Source: Clostridium sp. CAG:1013 (lineage in GTDB: Bacteria > Bacillota > Clostridia > Oscillospirales > Acutalibacteraceae). Taken from it: a stretch of 6,447 bases of DNA. Position numbers and translations under genes: made by a program. Where the stretch lies: positions 42,713-49,159 of the forward strand of contig HF972657.1 of NCBI GenBank assembly GCA_000432995.1. The letters run 5' to 3'. The notes beneath the pieces were generated by a model. That model worked only from the letters and a program-made list of their open reading frames with translations. It was not told the DNA's origin and ran no database searches. Positions 3,761 through 6,447 of this stretch are shown one piece after another; the stretch's first letter is position 1; every line of letters begins with the position of its first letter.

Positions 3761-6447
3761 GTGAGACAGGAAGAGATCATCAACTCGGTGAACCGGGTGA
3801 AGATGCACGCCCCCTTTGGGGCATACGAGACTTTGGAGCAAGCCAAAGCCATGGACCGGGAAAGCACCAGCTTGTCCCTGTGCCTGGACGGCTTGTGGAA
3901 GTATGCCGTTTATCCCGCGCCGGAAGCGGTCCCTCAGGATTGGACCAACCCGGAGAAAGGCTTGGAGGATCTGGCCACCATGCCGGTACCTTCCAGCTGG
4001 GAGATGCACGGAGTAGGTAAGCCAGTGTACACCAATGTGATTTACCCCTTTGCCCGGGGAGAGCAGGACCGCAGCTTTGAAGTGGAGCTGGAACGGGGCA
4101 ACTATAAGCTGAACGCCCCCCTGGTGCCCAAGGACAACCTGACTGTGTGCTTTTACCGGGAGTTCCAGCTGCCCGACTCTTGGGATGGAAAAAAGATCTA
4201 CCTCCATTTCGGCGGAGTGGAGACCGCTTTCACCCTGGCTGTCAATGGAAAAGAAGCTGGTTTCTCGGAAGACAGCAAGCTGGACGCGGAATTCGACGTG
4301 ACCAGCCTGGTGAAGCCCGGGAATAACCTGCTGGCGGTGAAGGTGTACCGGTACAGCCCCCAAAGCTATTTGGAGGACCAAGACTACTGGCATCTCCACG
4401 GCATTTACCGGAGCGTGGGGCTTTACTGCAAATCTCCCCGGCACATGGTGGATTTCCAGGTGCAGACCCGTTTTGGGGAGACCTTGGAGGAGGCTTCTCT
4501 CCGAGTGCGGGTGTGGCCCGATATGACCGTCCCCCTGTTCGGAGAGTGCCGGGTACGGTTCACCCTGTTCGACCCAGCGGGAGAGCAGGTGACGGAGTTT
4601 GTCTCCAAGCGTTTTTGTGAGTACGAGTTCTATCTTCAGGCACTGAACGTGCTGGAGGAGATTATCCCCGTAAAAATCCCCAAGCTGTGGAACTGCGAGA
4701 CCCCCACACTGTACACCCTTACCCTGGAGATGCTGGACGAGGAAGGAAACTGCATTGACCTGGAAAGCTGCCGGGTGGGATTCCGGGAAGTGCGGATCCG
4801 GAAGGGTATTTTGGAACTGAACCGGAAGCGGCTCATCCTTCGGGGCGCCAACATCCACGAGCACAGCCCTTACACAGGCCGGGCTGTGTCGAAAGAGGAG
4901 CTGCGTGCCCAGCTTTTGAAGATGAAAGCCCTGAACTTCAACGCGGTGCGCACCTGTCATTACCCCAAAGACACTGCCTTTTACGACCTGTGCGACCAGC
5001 TGGGTCTTTACGTGGTAGACGAGGCCAATATTGAGACCCACGGTTATGGCGGTGGGCTCAGCGATGATCCCCAGTGGGCGGCAGCCTACCTGGAACGGGG
5101 AATGCGCATGTGCCTGCGGGACAAGAATCATCCCTGCGTCATCGTTTGGAGCCTGGGAAATGAGTCCGGTGTAGGTGCCAACCACGGCGCAATGTACGGC
5201 TGGCTGAAGTTCTACGATGACCGGCCGGTGCAGTACGAATCCGGTGGGTCACTCAAGGATACCAGTGATATTCTGGCCCCTATGTACCCGTCTCAGGACT
5301 GGGTGGAAGAGTGCATGGCTAGCGACGATGAACGGCCTTTCATCATGTGCGAGTATGCCTACGCCAAAAGCAACAGCAACGGCAACTTTGCCCTGTACTG
5401 GGACCTGATCCGGAAGTATCCCCGGTTCCAGGGAGGCTTCTTGTGGGACTTCGCGGACAAAGCGTTGGTCCAGCCGGGAGAGGACGGCAAGGTCCCCTTC
5501 CGGTATGCGGGAGCCTTTGGGGAGGACGTGGCTGACTCCGTGCCGGATATGTGCTTGAACGGCATCGTGTTCGCGGATCTGGAGGAAAAGCCCGCCGCTG
5601 AAGAAGTGAAGGTCTGTCAGGCGCCGCTCTATATGAAGTACGAGAGCTGGCACGGCATGGGTGGTGCTTACCACCTCTATAACGAGCAGTTTGTCTCCGA
5701 CTTGTCCGACCTGGAATTCTCCTGGGAGCTGGTGTGTGACGGCAAGACCGTGGAGCGGGGTGTCCTGGAGGGCGTTCGTGTAGCTCCCGGCGGGGAAACC
5801 GTCTTGAACATGCCCTATGACCGAAATCTGGTCAAGGGGGAGGCCTTCTGCAACCTGTATGCCACCACCAGAGAAGCGTCTCTCTGGGCGCCTGCGGGGC
5901 ATCTGGTATACAAGCTCCAACTGCCTGCTGAGGGCACCGGCGTGTATGCCGAGACCACGGATCTCTGGTCCCAGCAGCCTTTGAAGGTGACGGAGGAAGG
6001 GTCCTCCATCCTGGTGACCGGAGAAGAACTGCAGGTCCTCTACGATCCTGCCCAAGGCGGACTGGTTTCCTGCAAGATAGAGGGGAAAGAGCTGTTCTCC
6101 CAGGTGAAGGACCGGTTCTACCGGGCACTCACTGGTATCGATGAGGGACAGGGAGACAACAGCTATGGTCACGACTGGAAAGTTGCCGGCCTGGACACCA
6201 TGAAGGCACAAGTGGAGTCCGTCCATGTGACAAAAGCGGAGAATTGTGTGCTTTTGGAGGAGCGGCTGTCTTACTGTGAGGGCAAGCTGACCGTGACCCG
6301 GGAGTATCAAATCACCGCTAAAGGGATGAGAATCACCACTCGCGTGGTCAATGGACTGGATTTGGAGACTCTGCCTCGGATCGGTCAAAGTTTCCATCTG
6401 GACAAGAGTTTTGAGAATGTCCGCTGGTACGGCAGAGGCTCTCAGGA
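3761..6447 (+). CDS. Glycoside hydrolase family 2 beta-galactosidase, LacZ-type, 3' truncated by the window
   Basis: Retaining beta-galactosidase of the five-domain LacZ type, probably cytoplasmic (no signal peptide). The frame stays open for 895 codons to the window edge; by comparison with E. coli LacZ (1,023 aa) about 130 residues are missing. Domain order: jelly-roll sugar-binding domain (about 35-220; VPSSW 76-80, YTNVIYP with Asn92, DQDYW with Asp208), Ig-like domain (225-345), TIM barrel (350-625), Ig-like domain (640-735), large C-terminal sandwich (from about 752, reaching WYGRGSQ 889-895). Catalytic residues are acid/base Glu468 in GNES and nucleophile Glu531 in CEYAYA. NIHEH (His366, His368), VRTCHYP (His400), NIETHG (Glu425, His427), Tyr509, LWDF (Trp562) and CLNG (Asn600) are LacZ-like. 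Odd points: Tyr534 replaces the LacZ His540 position, the usual AMGNS reads AKSNS, Met597 replaces Phe601, and RAPTDND reads RALTGID. It could act on a galactoside other than lactose, or on another beta-glycoside. Confidence 0.93.
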   Translation, partial: MRQEEIINSVNRVKMHAPFGAYETLEQAKAMDRESTSLSLCLDGLWKYAVYPAPEAVPQDWTNPEKGLEDLATMPVPSSWEMHGVGKPVYTNVIYPFARGEQDRSFEVELERGNYKLNAPLVPKDNLTVCFYREFQLPDSWDGKKIYLHFGGVETAFTLAVNGKEAGFSEDSKLDAEFDVTSLVKPGNNLLAVKVYRYSPQSYLEDQDYWHLHGIYRSVGLYCKSPRHMVDFQVQTRFGETLEEASLRVRVWPDMTVPLFGECRVRFTLFDPAGEQVTEFVSKRFCEYEFYLQALNVLEEIIPVKIPKLWNCETPTLYTLTLEMLDEEGNCIDLESCRVGFREVRIRKGILELNRKRLILRGANIHEHSPYTGRAVSKEELRAQLLKMKALNFNAVRTCHYPKDTAFYDLCDQLGLYVVDEANIETHGYGGGLSDDPQWAAAYLERGMRMCLRDKNHPCVIVWSLGNESGVGANHGAMYGWLKFYDDRPVQYESGGSLKDTSDILAPMYPSQDWVEECMASDDERPFIMCEYAYAKSNSNGNFALYWDLIRKYPRFQGGFLWDFADKALVQPGEDGKVPFRYAGAFGEDVADSVPDMCLNGIVFADLEEKPAAEEVKVCQAPLYMKYESWHGMGGAYHLYNEQFVSDLSDLEFSWELVCDGKTVERGVLEGVRVAPGGETVLNMPYDRNLVKGEAFCNLYATTREASLWAPAGHLVYKLQLPAEGTGVYAETTDLWSQQPLKVTEEGSSILVTGEELQVLYDPAQGGLVSCKIEGKELFSQVKDRFYRALTGIDEGQGDNSYGHDWKVAGLDTMKAQVESVHVTKAENCVLLEERLSYCEGKLTVTREYQITAKGMRITTRVVNGLDLETLPRIGQSFHLDKSFENVRWYGRGSQ

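Noticed and set aside
3803..3805. ATG as the start of the GH2 gene
   Set aside because: The GTG at 3761 has AGGAGG at ideal spacing, and the ATG has no ribosome binding site.
3058..3867. Minus-strand 269-codon frame opposite the deacetylase
   Set aside because: The plus strand has all NodB motifs and a ribosome binding site; the minus frame has none and overlaps the operon junction.
3548..5185. Minus-strand 545-codon frame across the deacetylase and GH2 genes
   Set aside because: It runs across two real genes and their junction, has no ribosome binding site or domain, and shows the His/Gly/Val-rich composition of an antisense shadow.
5249..6397. Minus-strand 382-codon frame within the GH2 gene
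   Set aside because: It is a shadow of GH2 coding sequence; the plus-strand frame shows unbroken LacZ motifs throughout.
1..6447. CRISPR array, insertion sequence, phage genes, tRNA or rRNA
   Set aside because: No regularly spaced repeats, terminal inverted repeats, transposase or integrase motifs, or tRNA/rRNA-like sequence were found by eye on either strand.

Overview
The window looks like chromosomal DNA from a Gram-positive gut anaerobe of the Clostridia, probably an Oscillospiraceae/Flavonifractor-like lineage. This is an inference from three things: G/C-ending codons in the genes with AT-rich intergenic DNA, strong AGGAGG-type ribosome binding sites, and the mix of families (cytoplasmic PepC, MurF, a small Cys-rich Clostridia-type protein, a cytoplasmic CE4 deacetylase next to a LacZ-type GH2). 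No phage, transposase, CRISPR, tRNA or rRNA sequence was seen.

Layout. Positions 2-817 (+) hold the C-terminal part of aminopeptidase C / bleomycin hydrolase (pepC), cut by the left window edge. After 40 nt comes a complete murF (858-2207, +), the last cytoplasmic ligase of peptidoglycan precursor synthesis. A strong hairpin terminator at 2311-2350 has T-rich flanks on both sides and appears to serve murF and a convergent minus-strand gene. That gene (2370-2564, -) encodes a 64-residue Cys/His-rich protein with its own good ribosome binding site; the longer plus-strand reading frame over it is judged a shadow. Its upstream region on the minus strand (2565-2723) contains an extended -10 promoter, a nine-codon leader ORF with a near-perfect Shine-Dalgarno sequence, and a two-part hairpin. 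This arrangement resembles an attenuator and is the least explained part of the window.

After an AT-rich divergent intergenic region with a good match to the CcpA cre consensus (2752-2766) and plus-strand promoter candidates, a two-gene operon runs to the right edge. It consists of a CE4 (NodB-fold) polysaccharide/oligosaccharide deacetylase (2935-3741) and, 19 nt later, a LacZ-type GH2 beta-galactosidase (GTG start at 3761, open at the right edge). Neither protein has a signal peptide, so the pair probably processes imported, possibly acetylated oligosaccharides in the cytoplasm. The GH2 protein keeps both catalytic glutamates but differs from E. coli LacZ at several galactose-site positions, so its real substrate is uncertain.

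Most of the window is ordinary housekeeping and carbohydrate metabolism. The candidates for something undescribed are the structured leader plus Cys-rich protein on the minus strand and the atypical GH2/CE4 pair; neither can be called a new system from sequence alone.
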